Of a stretch of DNA of 37,070 nt, positions 16,251 to 24,028 are shown one piece after another. Numbering within the stretch: the stretch's first letter is position 1; every line of letters begins with the position of its first letter. The translations under genes were made by a program, and so were the position numbers. The notes beneath the pieces are model-generated. The model saw only the letters and a list, made by a program, of their open reading frames with translations. It was not told the DNA's origin and made no database searches. This DNA comes from Alphaproteobacteria bacterium (GTDB lineage Bacteria; Pseudomonadota; Alphaproteobacteria; UBA8366): the NCBI GenBank assembly GCA_028281325.1, contig JANQKC010000019.1:1-37070 (forward strand), in the 5' to 3' direction.

Positions 16251-17531
16251 ATGGCTGTTCTTCTCGGCGCCATCGCCGACGATTCGACCGGCGCGACCGA
16301 CCTGGCCAACACCCTGGTCAAGGAAGGGATGCGCGCCGTTCAAACCATCGGCGTGCCGGCGCAGGATATCGATCTGGACGATGCCAACGCCGTGGTCGTC
16401 GCCTTGAAGTCGCGGACCGCGCCGGTGAAGGACGCCGTCGACGCCTCGCGTGCGGCGTTGGCATGGCTGCGCGGATTGGAACCACGTCAATTCTTCTTCA
16501 AATACTGCTCCACCTTCGACTCGACGCCGGCGGGCAATATCGGTCCGGTCGCCGATGCGTTGCTGACGGATCTGGACGCGGACTTCACCTTCCTGTGCCC
16601 GGCCTTCCCGGACAACGGCCGGGTCGTCCGCGACGGCCTGCTCTATGTGAACGGCGAGTTGCTGGAGAACTCACCGATGAAGGATCATCCGCTGACCCCG
16701 ATGCGGGACTCGCGGGTCGTGGAACTGATGCGGGTGCAAACGGACCGGAAGGTCGGCCTGATCAAGCAGGCAACCGTGTCCGACGGCCCCGCCGCCATCG
16801 CGGCCGAAGTCGACGCCCTGCGGCGGGATGGCGTCGCCTACGGCGTTATCGATACCAAAAGCAACGCGGACCTTCGCGCGATCGGCGCGGCGGCGGCGGA
16901 TCATGCCCTGGTCACCGGTGGGTCCGGCGTGGCCATGGGCTTGCCCCGGAACTTCCGCGATGCCGGCCTGCTCGGCGATCCAACCCCAGCGACACTGCCA
17001 AACGTGACGGGGCGCGCCGCCGTGCTGGCGGGAAGCTGCAGCCAGGCGACGCGGCGGCAGATCGCAGTAGCCCGGAAGGATTGGCCGCACCGCAAAATCG
17101 ACGTTCACCGCATTGCGGCAGGCGATCCGGTGGCGGCCGATATTCTCGACTGGGCGGCGTCGCAGGATGAGTCGACGCCGGTGCTTGTCTATGGTTCCGC
17201 CGACCCCGACGAAGTCGCCGCCATTCAGGCACAATACGGCGTGACGGAAGCCGGCGAGATGGTCGAAAAGGTGATCGGCGAAGTCGCGGCCGGTCTGACC
17301 GCCCAAGGCGTCCGGCGCATCGTCGTTGCCGGGGGCGAAACGGCGGGCGCGGTCGTCTCCGCGCTCGGCGTCGAGGCGCTGCGCATTGGCCCCGAGATCG
17401 ATACCGGCGTACCGTGGACCGAGACCTTGGGGACGGAGACCTTGGAGGGCACGCCCATAGCGCTGGCGCTCAAGTCGGGGAATTTCGGCGGCGAGGATTT
17501 CTTCGCCAAGGCATTGGAGATGCACCCATGA
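16251..17531 (+). CDS. otnK: DUF1537 family four-carbon acid sugar kinase (OtnK-like)
   Basis: A 426-residue kinase of the DUF1537 family, which phosphorylates four-carbon acid sugars such as 3-oxo-tetronate or D-threonate at O4. The N-terminal substrate-binding domain opens with GAIADDSTGATDLAN, the hallmark of the family, and carries the KYCSTFDSTPAGNIG loop. The C-terminal nucleotide-binding domain has GSCSQATRRQ and VVAGGETAGAVVSALG. The length is normal. The stop overlaps the class II aldolase start by ATGA, as in characterised otnK-otnC pairs, so the product is probably passed to that decarboxylase. The dehydrogenases upstream could supply the 3-oxo acid. The exact substrate cannot be read from sequence. 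Confidence 0.9.
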   Translation: MAVLLGAIADDSTGATDLANTLVKEGMRAVQTIGVPAQDIDLDDANAVVVALKSRTAPVKDAVDASRAALAWLRGLEPRQFFFKYCSTFDSTPAGNIGPVADALLTDLDADFTFLCPAFPDNGRVVRDGLLYVNGELLENSPMKDHPLTPMRDSRVVELMRVQTDRKVGLIKQATVSDGPAAIAAEVDALRRDGVAYGVIDTKSNADLRAIGAAAADHALVTGGSGVAMGLPRNFRDAGLLGDPTPATLPNVTGRAAVLAGSCSQATRRQIAVARKDWPHRKIDVHRIAAGDPVAADILDWAASQDESTPVLVYGSADPDEVAAIQAQYGVTEAGEMVEKVIGEVAAGLTAQGVRRIVVAGGETAGAVVSALGVEALRIGPEIDTGVPWTETLGTETLEGTPIALALKSGNFGGEDFFAKALEMHP

Positions 17532-18160
17532 CCGAGACCAAACTGCGCGAGCGGATCGTCACGCTCGCCAAGTCGATCTACGACCGGGGCCTGACCTTCG
17601 GATCGTCGGGCAACATCAGTGTCCGTATCGAGGACGGCTGGCTGATGACGCCGACCGGATCGTCGATGGGCGAACTCGACCCCGCCCGCCTATCGAAGCT
17701 GGGACCGGACGGCTCCCATCTCTCCGGCGACAAACCGACCAAGGAAACCTTCCTGCACGCCGCGATGTACGAGCAGCGGCAGGACTGCGAGGCGGTGGTG
17801 CATCTGCACTCGACCCATTCGGTCGCGGTGAGCTGCCTCGACGGCATCGACCCCACAAACGTTCTACCACCGATCACCGCCTATTACGTCATGCGCATCG
17901 GCACGCTGCCGCTTGTGCCGTATTTCGCACCCGGCGACCTGGATCTTGCCAAGGCGGTGCGCGAGATGGCATCGGACCACCACGCGGTCCTGCTTGCGAA
18001 CCACGGCCCCGTTGTCGCCGGCAAATCCCTTGAGGATGCGGTCTACGCGACCGAGGAGTTGGAGGAAACGGCGAAACTGTTTCTATTGATGCATCAGCAC
18101 AAGACGCGGTATCTCACACCGGAACAGGTCACGGACCTGCAACGCCGCTTCCCCAGTTAA
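17528..18160 (+). CDS. otnC: Class II aldolase/adducin family decarboxylase (OtnC-like)
   Basis: A 210-residue zinc enzyme of the class II aldolase/adducin family, probably 3-oxo-tetronate-4-phosphate decarboxylase, releasing carbon dioxide and leaving dihydroxyacetone phosphate. The ATG at 17528 overlaps the kinase stop. Motifs in order: GSSGNISVR, TPTGSSMGEL, KPTKETFLH with catalytic-type E73, VHLHSTHS with zinc ligands H92 and H94, and LLANHGPVVAG with the third ligand H159. Fuculose-phosphate and ribulose-phosphate aldolases share these motifs, so the OtnC assignment rests on the coupled DUF1537 kinase. Product dihydroxyacetone phosphate would be the substrate of the mgsA product encoded in the same operon. 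Confidence 0.88.
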   Translation: MTETKLRERIVTLAKSIYDRGLTFGSSGNISVRIEDGWLMTPTGSSMGELDPARLSKLGPDGSHLSGDKPTKETFLHAAMYEQRQDCEAVVHLHSTHSVAVSCLDGIDPTNVLPPITAYYVMRIGTLPLVPYFAPGDLDLAKAVREMASDHHAVLLANHGPVVAGKSLEDAVYATEELEETAKLFLLMHQHKTRYLTPEQVTDLQRRFPS

Positions 18161-18169
18161 GGAACCGTC

Positions 18170-18745
18170 ATGGCCGACAGACTTGGCATGGACCCCGCCC
18201 GTATCGAGCGGCTGCGCAGCCCCGACCGGCTGGAGTATTTCGACCCGGACAAGATTTGGAACGAATTGACCCCACCGCCCGATTCCACGGTGATCGATAT
18301 CGGCACAGGCGTCGGCTTCGTCGCGCTACCCTTCGCCGAACGATACCCCGACGCCACGGTCTACGGCTGCGATATTCTCGACGGCATGATCGAACTGCTG
18401 ACGGAAGACGCGGGCGCGCGCGGCCTGGGCAACGTCCACGGAATCGTCATGCAGCCGAATTCGATCGATCTGCCGGACGGTTCGGCCGATATCGTCGTGA
18501 TGGCGCAACTTCATCATGAATTGGATGAACCCGTTCCCTTGCTGACCGAATGCAAGCGGCTGCTGCGCCCGGGCGGGACCATCGCCATCGTGGATTGGGC
18601 CGATGCCGACAACGGCAAGAGCCCGCCCGTCGGACGGCGCGTCCCCGTGGCCCGCCTACAGGACGACCTGACAGTCGCCGGCTTTGCAGCGTTGGCTCTG
18701 CACGATGTCTACGAATTCCACACCTTCATCACCGGCACGGCATAA
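18170..18745 (+). CDS. Class I SAM-dependent methyltransferase
   Basis: A 191-residue Rossmann methyltransferase. Motif I is VIDIGTGVGFVALPFAE (about 41-57), followed by the acidic strand-2 end GCDILDGM (D for the ribose hydroxyls), DGSADIVVMAQLHHELDE (motif II/IV) and LLRPGGTIAIVDWAD (motif III). It belongs to the methyltransf_11/25 type. The substrate is unknown. The start is 9 bases after the decarboxylase stop with AAGGA as ribosome site, so it is the last gene of the operon. Its place in an acid-sugar pathway is not obvious; it could modify a side product or be a passenger. Confidence 0.87.
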   Translation: MADRLGMDPARIERLRSPDRLEYFDPDKIWNELTPPPDSTVIDIGTGVGFVALPFAERYPDATVYGCDILDGMIELLTEDAGARGLGNVHGIVMQPNSIDLPDGSADIVVMAQLHHELDEPVPLLTECKRLLRPGGTIAIVDWADADNGKSPPVGRRVPVARLQDDLTVAGFAALALHDVYEFHTFITGTA

Positions 18746-18775
18746 ACGCCGGCGGCCTGTATCGACCGCTTCCGG

Positions 18776-18991
18776 TTAGACCAGAACGTCGACCAGACGG
18801 CCGCGACAGCCGTCGCGTTGCGCGGCCCGCAAGGCCAAGGTGAAACGGGCGCTATCCTCGCCGATCATGCGATGCGCGTCCATCCGGACGACGGCGGCGG
18901 GCGGCGCGACCTTGCGAACCGCGCGCGATGCCCGGGGTTGCGGCACCGGAACCGTTGACGCCTGAAACAGGGCGATACTTGTGCTTCGCAT
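18776..18991 (-). CDS. Small hypothetical protein (71 aa)
   Basis: A 71-residue frame with an almost perfect Shine-Dalgarno AAGGAGGT six bases before its ATG at 18991, which is the main evidence that it is real. GC-rich third positions fit the neighbours. The sequence is basic (many Arg), begins MRSTSIALFQASTVPVP, has no membrane span or signal peptide, and ends in a short helix ARFTLALRAAQRDG followed by GRLVDVLV. No family is recognised. It converges on the methyltransferase gene. It could be a short conserved protein or part of a longer one lost elsewhere. Confidence 0.55.
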   Translation of the reverse strand: MRSTSIALFQASTVPVPQPRASRAVRKVAPPAAVVRMDAHRMIGEDSARFTLALRAAQRDGCRGRLVDVLV

Positions 18992-19412
18992 GGGGGACCT
19001 CCTTCCCCGGCAGCGGTTGATTGCTTTTTTTCCGCTGCTCCCCCCCCATTTTGGCCGTTCCGCGATGCCCCCCCTATCGTCCAGAAGGACGAGAAAACCT
19101 TACCCGAATGGGCTATGCGCCGCAGACCTCGATCGAAGGCCCAAATCTCGCGGAAAACGGCCGAACTTATTTATTTTGCACAGAAAATATCCGCCCCCTA
19201 CAATGAACTGGTGAAAAAACAAGCAGGGGTAGTATCGAGGATAAGCCGCGATACGCGGAAAACCTCATAACACCGGCAGTTGGCCTGGCGGTTGCAGGGC
19301 TGATGACGACTTAGTTCGATAATAACAATGCGGGACGGCGCATCTCAGACTTCTCAATGGAACGCGCCCGTTGCGTTTAAGCGCTAACAAAAATCTGACA
19401 GGAGGGCTTTAA
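18992..19412. other. 421-base gap upstream of TRAP operon
   Basis: No coding region is supported. The left part holds homopolymer runs (T7 and C8 around 19023-19047, C7 near 19068) and leads away from the small minus-strand gene. The middle is AT-rich (TTATTTATTTTGCAC region, 19168-19210). The right part carries the LacI-like operator and the ribosome site AGGAGGG of dctP (19400-19406). A TRAP-operon promoter is expected here, but I could not identify clean -35/-10 boxes. Confidence 0.5.
19376..19389. promoter_or_regulatory. LacI-family-like operator before dctP
   Basis: TTTAAGCGCTAACA matches 12 of 14 positions of TGTTAGCGCTAACA, the palindrome bound by many GntR(LacI)-family sugar-acid regulators. 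It ends 23 bases before the dctP start, where a bound repressor would block transcription or early elongation. No LacI-family gene lies in the window. Confidence 0.4.
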
Positions 19413-20384
19413 ATGCTTTCACTACGAAAACTGGCCATCGCAGCGGCGACCGCCTGCGTCGCCGCCATGCCGGTCTCGGCGGCGGAATGGGTCATGTCCA
19501 GCGGATATCCGGACAACAACTTCCATACCGCCAACATCAAGCAGTTCATCGATGAAGTCGGAACCAAATCCGGCGGCAAGCTAAAGATCACCCTGCATTC
19601 GAACGGCACGCTAATCAAACTCGACGCGACGAAGCGCGCGGTCCAGTCCAACCAGATTCCCATCGGCGAAATCCGGCTCGGCGTCTATGGCAACGAGGAT
19701 CCGATGTACATTCTCGCCGGCCTGCCCTTCATCGCCGGCACGTATGACGAAGCCTGGAAACTGAAGGACGTGCAGAAGCCGTATTTCGACAAGCTCTTCG
19801 CGAAGAACGGCATGAAGATCCTGTTTTATTCGCCGTGGCCGGGCCAAGGGTTCTACACCAAGTTTCCGGTGAAACAGACGGCGGACTTCAAGGACAAGAA
19901 GCTGCGCATCTATTCGACGGCGACCAAGAAGATGGGCGAGATGCTCGGTTTCAATGCGACCATCCTGCCCTTCGCGGAAATTCCGCAGGCTTTCTCGACC
20001 GGCCTGATCGAAGCGTTGTTCACCAGCCCGCAAACCGGCATCGACATCCAGGCGTGGGATAACACGTCGCACTTCACCTATGCCGGCGCCATCCTGTCGA
20101 AGAACGCCGTGATCGTGAATGCCCGCGCGTTCAAGAAGCTGCCCGCCGACGTTCAAAAGGTCGTCATGGACGCCGCGGCGACGGCCGAGAAGCGCGCCTG
20201 GGAGATGAGCAAGGAAACCACCGAGAAGCAAAAAGCCATCCTCACCAAGAACGGCATGACCGTCGCCGACGCGCCGGCCGGCCTTATCGCGGACATGAAG
20301 AAGATCGGCAAGTCCATGATGGAAGACTGGAAGAAAACCGCCAGCCCCGAAGCCAAGGCCGTTCTCGCCGAGTATTTGAAGTAA
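19413..20384 (+). CDS. dctP: TRAP transporter substrate-binding protein (DctP type)
   Basis: A 323-residue periplasmic ligand-binding protein of the DctP family. The N-terminal signal peptide (about 1-23) ends VSAAEW. The canonical carboxylate-binding arginine is seen in DKKLRIYSTATKKMG, and GFNATILPFAEIPQAFSTGLIEAL is the usual hinge with the quality motif for this family. It delivers a small organic acid to the DctQM membrane complex using a sodium gradient. GGAGGG ribosome site; a large stem-loop follows the stop. The ligand is unknown. Both neighbouring clusters (acid-sugar operon upstream, ureide-type genes downstream) are candidates to provide it. Confidence 0.94.
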   Translation: MLSLRKLAIAAATACVAAMPVSAAEWVMSSGYPDNNFHTANIKQFIDEVGTKSGGKLKITLHSNGTLIKLDATKRAVQSNQIPIGEIRLGVYGNEDPMYILAGLPFIAGTYDEAWKLKDVQKPYFDKLFAKNGMKILFYSPWPGQGFYTKFPVKQTADFKDKKLRIYSTATKKMGEMLGFNATILPFAEIPQAFSTGLIEALFTSPQTGIDIQAWDNTSHFTYAGAILSKNAVIVNARAFKKLPADVQKVVMDAAATAEKRAWEMSKETTEKQKAILTKNGMTVADAPAGLIADMKKIGKSMMEDWKKTASPEAKAVLAEYLK

Positions 20385-20416
20385 ACGGATCGGCACTTGC
20401 CGCCAATCCAACCAAC

Positions 20417-20457
20417 CGCCGGGACGGACGCGCCGATACGGCGCCGCCGTCCCGGCG
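20417..20457 (+). promoter_or_regulatory. Intercistronic stem-loop between dctP and dctQ
   Basis: CGCCGGGACGG (20417-20427) pairs perfectly with CCGTCCCGGCG (20447-20457), and the enclosed loop forms a second perfect 6-base stem (GCGCCG/CGGCGC around ATA). No T-run follows, so it is not a standard terminator. Such hairpins usually protect the mRNA of the abundant binding protein or lower read-through into the permease genes. The dctQ ribosome site (GAGG at 20462) lies just 3' of it. Confidence 0.7.
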
Positions 20458-20472
20458 CGGCGAGGCGCTGGC

Positions 20473-21012
20473 ATGCGTAAATTCCTCGATCGGCTCTATC
20501 TGGTAAGCGGCTATTTCGCGGCGTTCTTCCTGTTCGCCATCGGCGCCACCATCGTCCTCCAAATCGTCGGCCGCTTCTTCGGCGTCGCCATCGATTCGAC
20601 CGAGTTGTCCGGCTTCTGTCTGGCGGCGAGTTCCTTCCTGGGCCTCGCCTACGCGCTCAAGGGCGGCACCCATGTGCGGGTCAACCTGTTGATCCGAGGG
20701 TTTCGCGGCAAGGCGAAGAAAGCCATCGAGCTATGGTGCTGCGGCGCAGGCGCCGTCGCGGTCGGCTATTTTGCCTACAACGCCATCCTGTTCGCCTACG
20801 AATCCTTCGAATTCGGGGACAAGAGCCCCGGTCTGATCGCCGCGCCCTTCTGGATTCCGCAATCCGGCATGGCGATCGGCGCGACGATCCTGACGATTGC
20901 GCTGATAGACGAGTTCGTCCGCATCGCAAAGGGCCAGGTACCGAGTTACGAAGAAAACATCGATGCCGTTCTCGGCGAGGAGCCGCCGCCAGAAGAACAA
21001 AGAGCGTCATAG
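20473..21012 (+). CDS. dctQ: TRAP transporter small permease (DctQ type)
   Basis: A 179-residue inner-membrane protein with four predicted spans, as in DctQ: FAAFFLFAIGATIVLQIVG (about 15-33), LSGFCLAASSFLGLAYAL (43-60), LWCCGAGAVAVGYFAYN (81-97) and MAIGATILTIALIDEF (about 134-149). The conserved GGTHVRVNLL stretch after the second span is the family signature. It is acidic at the C-terminus (EEPPPEE). It works as the small subunit beside DctM. Its start lies 15 bases after the large stem-loop. Confidence 0.92.
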   Translation: MRKFLDRLYLVSGYFAAFFLFAIGATIVLQIVGRFFGVAIDSTELSGFCLAASSFLGLAYALKGGTHVRVNLLIRGFRGKAKKAIELWCCGAGAVAVGYFAYNAILFAYESFEFGDKSPGLIAAPFWIPQSGMAIGATILTIALIDEFVRIAKGQVPSYEENIDAVLGEEPPPEEQRAS

Positions 21013-21021
21013 GAAGCCACC

Positions 21022-22326
21022 GTGGGAACCGCCTTTACCTCGATCGTCCTTGTCGCCGTCATGTTTCTGTTCCTCGGGAGCGGAATCTGGGTCGCAATCT
21101 CGCTGCTCGCCGTGGGCTATGTCGCGCTCGAATTCTTCACGCCTGCGCCTGCCGGCTCCCTCCTGGCCTCCACCATCTGGGACGCGAGCTGGAACTGGGC
21201 GCTGACGGCGCTGCCCTTGTTCATCTGGATGGGCGAAATCCTGTTCCGGTCCCGCCTGTCCGAAGACATGTTCAAGGGCCTCGCCCCCTGGCTAAGCTGG
21301 CTGCCGGGCCGGCTGCTGCATGTGAACATCGTCGGCTGCGGCGTGATGGCCGCCGTTGCGGGGTCGTCCGCGGTCACCTGCGCCACCGTCGGCCGCATGA
21401 GCATCCCGGAGCTGAAAAAGCGCGGCTACGACGAAAAAATGTGCATCGGCACCCTGGCCGGATCGGGCACGCTGGGTCTGCTTATCCCGCCGTCGATCAT
21501 GCTGATCGTCTACGGGGTGGTCGCGCAGCAATCGATCGCCCGCATGTTCATCGCCGGAATCCTGCCGGGCCTGATGCTCGTGCTGATGTTCATGGCATTC
21601 GTAATCGTCTGGTCTTGGATCTATCCGGACAAGACCCCGGCCAGCGACATCCGCATGACCCTGCGCGAGAAGATCTGGAGTTCGCGCCGCCTGATTCCGG
21701 TGATCTGCCTGATCGTCGCGGTGATCGGCTCGATCTACGGCGGGATCGCAACGCCGACCGAGGCGGCGACCCTGGGCGTCATCGGCGCGTTGGTGCTGGC
21801 TGCGGTCAGCGGCAACCTGAATTGGACAACCTTCATCGACAGCCTGATGGGCGCGATGAAGACGAGCTGCATGATCGCGTTCATCCTGGTAGCCGCCGCC
21901 TTCCTGTCGATCGCGATGGGTTTCACCGGCCTGCCGCGCGCCTTGGCGGGTTGGGTCAACGGGCTGGGACTGTCCGTGCCCGCGCTGCTCTGCGTGCTGA
22001 CGATATTCTTTATCATCCTGGGCTGTTTCCTGGACGGCGTGTCGATGATGGTGCTGACCGCATCGGTCGTTCTGCCGATGGTGCAGGCCGCCGGGATCGA
22101 CCTGATCTGGTTCGGCATCTACATCGTGATCGTGGTCGAGATGGCGCAGATCACGCCACCGGTCGGCTTCAATCTATTCGTCCTGCAAGGCATGACCGGG
22201 CGCGACATCATTCAGGTCACAAAAGCGTCGATCCCGTTCTTCTGCGTCATGCTGGCGAGCATCGTCGTCCTCGCGGTCTTCCCGGAAATCGCGACCTTCC
22301 TGCCGCAATACATGGTGCAACGGTAA
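21022..22326 (+). CDS. dctM: TRAP transporter large permease (DctM type)
   Basis: A 434-residue polytopic membrane protein, the ion-coupled transport channel of the TRAP system. It starts with GTG 9 bases after dctQ, preceded by AGGAAG. Family landmarks: WMGEILFRS early, VNIVGCGVMAAVAGSSAVTC, GTLAGSGTLGLLIPPSIM, IYGGIATPTEAATLG, and the closing TPPVGFNLFVLQGMTG. About twelve membrane spans are visible. It converges on the deacetylase gene with 11 bases between stops. Together with dctP and dctQ it forms a complete high-affinity uptake system. Confidence 0.95.
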   Translation: MGTAFTSIVLVAVMFLFLGSGIWVAISLLAVGYVALEFFTPAPAGSLLASTIWDASWNWALTALPLFIWMGEILFRSRLSEDMFKGLAPWLSWLPGRLLHVNIVGCGVMAAVAGSSAVTCATVGRMSIPELKKRGYDEKMCIGTLAGSGTLGLLIPPSIMLIVYGVVAQQSIARMFIAGILPGLMLVLMFMAFVIVWSWIYPDKTPASDIRMTLREKIWSSRRLIPVICLIVAVIGSIYGGIATPTEAATLGVIGALVLAAVSGNLNWTTFIDSLMGAMKTSCMIAFILVAAAFLSIAMGFTGLPRALAGWVNGLGLSVPALLCVLTIFFIILGCFLDGVSMMVLTASVVLPMVQAAGIDLIWFGIYIVIVVEMAQITPPVGFNLFVLQGMTGRDIIQVTKASIPFFCVMLASIVVLAVFPEIATFLPQYMVQR

Positions 22327-22337
22327 AGCGGCGAGAC

Positions 22338-23258
22338 CTAGCCGGCGTCCGGCCACGCGGGCAGCCCGTTGAGATCACGCCAGTGGCGGGCGATCTGCTC
22401 GCGCCGGGCGAACCAGACGCCGCGCTTGTCGTTCATATGATCGAGCAAGGCTTCGAGGCCGCCGATCCGGCCCGGTCGTCCGATCAGGCGCAGGTGCAAT
22501 CCGACCGACATCATCTTGGGCGTCGTCTTCCCTTCCCGCCACAGGCAGTCGAAGGCGTCGCCGCAGTAATGCGCGAAGTCAGCGCCATGGACGAATCCGG
22601 CACCGGGATTGAACCGCATGTCGTTGGTATCGAAAGCGTAGGGCAGCACCACATGCGGCCGGTCGGCAACGGTCACGATATACGGCAGGTCGTCGTTATA
22701 GGCGTTCGAATCATAGAGGAACCCGCCCTCCTCGACCAACAAGCGTCGGGTGTTCACGGATGTCGCGGACCGCGTATGCCAACCGAGCGGGCGCACGCCG
22801 GCAACGTCGCGGATCGTCCCCACCGTATCGGCGATCACCTGGCGTTCGTGGTCTTCCGACATGCTGGCATGGGTTTCCCAGCGGTAGCTATGCGCCGAGA
22901 TTTCGTGGCCGCGCCGCCGCATGTCCTCGGCCAGCCATGGCGACCGCTTCAACGCGCGGGCGCAGCAACTCATCGTCGCGGTGATGCCGCGTTCTTCGAG
23001 GACCCGCGCGATCCGCCAATACGCCGCGCGGGTGCCGTATTCGAAATGCGATTCCATGCAAAGATCGGGAAGACCGGTAATCTCGTCGCTCGCCTTCGCC
23101 TCGTAGGTGCCCTCATTCCGTTCGTCGCCGTCGGACACGCTGAGTTCCGCGCCCTCCTCCACGTTGACGACGAGCGAGACGGCGACGCGCGCGCCATTCG
23201 GCCAGTCGGCCTGCGGCGGCGTTTCGCCATACCCCTTGAAATCGCGCGTATCGGCCAT
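22338..23258 (-). CDS. PuuE-like polysaccharide-deacetylase-fold protein (allantoinase type)
   Basis: A 306-residue NodB-fold protein. In place of the metal TFDD motif it has VNVEEGAEL, and in place of HSxxH it has HEISAHSYRWETH, the arrangement seen in PuuE-type metal-independent allantoinases. It opens DFKGYGETPP...WPNGARVAV, also as in PuuE. LGWHTRSATSVNTRRLL and GLHLRLIGRPGRIGGLEALL are other family blocks. Hydrolysis of a cyclic amide such as allantoin is plausible, but true deacetylase activity is unlikely. The ATG at 23258 has GGAGG upstream; the frame stays open 33 codons earlier without support. It is last of three minus-strand genes running from 24922. Confidence 0.83.
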   Translation of the reverse strand: MADTRDFKGYGETPPQADWPNGARVAVSLVVNVEEGAELSVSDGDERNEGTYEAKASDEITGLPDLCMESHFEYGTRAAYWRIARVLEERGITATMSCCARALKRSPWLAEDMRRRGHEISAHSYRWETHASMSEDHERQVIADTVGTIRDVAGVRPLGWHTRSATSVNTRRLLVEEGGFLYDSNAYNDDLPYIVTVADRPHVVLPYAFDTNDMRFNPGAGFVHGADFAHYCGDAFDCLWREGKTTPKMMSVGLHLRLIGRPGRIGGLEALLDHMNDKRGVWFARREQIARHWRDLNGLPAWPDAG

Positions 23259-23281
23259 GCCGTCATCCTCCCTCGTGTCTC

Positions 23282-24007
23282 TCACGGTTCGCGGAACAAC
23301 CGGCCCCATCCGGTCACGCGGGCCGGGTCCGCACCCGCCATCTTCATCGACTTCCATAGCGCCGTCGACACCGTGTCATAGACCGGCAGACCCGTTTCCG
23401 CTTCCAGCTTTTCGGCAAGCTGCGCGCTTTTCAGATTGGTCGAGAAGGTCGTGATCGCCTGCGGCCCGGCTTTGGCAACGTCGCGCACCATGTCCTCGAT
23501 CACGGACTCCGCGACCTCGGCGAAATCGAAATTCACCTCGATATCGAGATGGCGCTCGGCGCTGCAATCGATACCGCTCTCGGCGTAGTTGGCGACAATG
23601 GCCTCCTGCACGCCATGACTATACGGCGTCACCAGGCCAAGCCGCTCGACGCCGGTATCGCGCAACACATCGTTCAACGCCAGGACGGATGTGGTCGCGG
23701 GAATGCCCGTTTCCTCGGTGATCCGCCGGCATAATTCCTCGTCGGTTTCGAAACCGCGCCAGCCGGAGGACGTGCCGTTCCAGCAAATGACATGCACATG
23801 CGCTTCGGCAAGCATGCGGGCCGCGGCGAGCATCGGTTCGAGTTGGAATTGGCCCAACCCGTATTCCGACAGCGAGATTTCCGTAACCTGGAATCGTCCG
23901 AAATGGGCGGTGATGTCCGGCAGGTCGTGCAACATGGCCGCGGTCAACGGTTCCAGCGCCGTATTCGACGACGGCGTCAGCATGCCGAGCCGTGTGCGAT
24001 CGGTCAT
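23282..24007 (-). CDS. Asp/Glu racemase / maleate isomerase-fold protein, catalytic cysteines absent
   Basis: A 241-residue protein of the maleate cis-trans isomerase/arylmalonate decarboxylase/Asp-Glu-hydantoin racemase superfamily. It opens LGMLTPSSNTALEP, as in maleate isomerases, and has LGLVTPYSHGVQE, a normal domain-2 start. The two catalytic cysteines of the family fall in CTS and SCTN contexts; here these are NGTS (G78) and FSTNL (S189). C75 lies three residues before the first site and could substitute. Either the chemistry differs (a Gly/Ser pair does not fit racemisation by the two-base route), or the protein is a non-catalytic or decarboxylase-like variant. The ribosome site is AGAGGGATC. 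It sits between two PuuE-like genes. Confidence 0.78.
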   Translation of the reverse strand: MTDRTRLGMLTPSSNTALEPLTAAMLHDLPDITAHFGRFQVTEISLSEYGLGQFQLEPMLAAARMLAEAHVHVICWNGTSSGWRGFETDEELCRRITEETGIPATTSVLALNDVLRDTGVERLGLVTPYSHGVQEAIVANYAESGIDCSAERHLDIEVNFDFAEVAESVIEDMVRDVAKAGPQAITTFSTNLKSAQLAEKLEAETGLPVYDTVSTALWKSMKMAGADPARVTGWGRLFREP

Positions 24008-24028
24008 CGAATGATCCCTCTAAAGCCC

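Noticed and set aside
20733..23381. An 882-codon plus-strand frame across dctQ, dctM and the PuuE-like gene
   Set aside because: It overlaps three real genes in other frames, and its composition (Arg, Pro, His) is that of a shadow frame.
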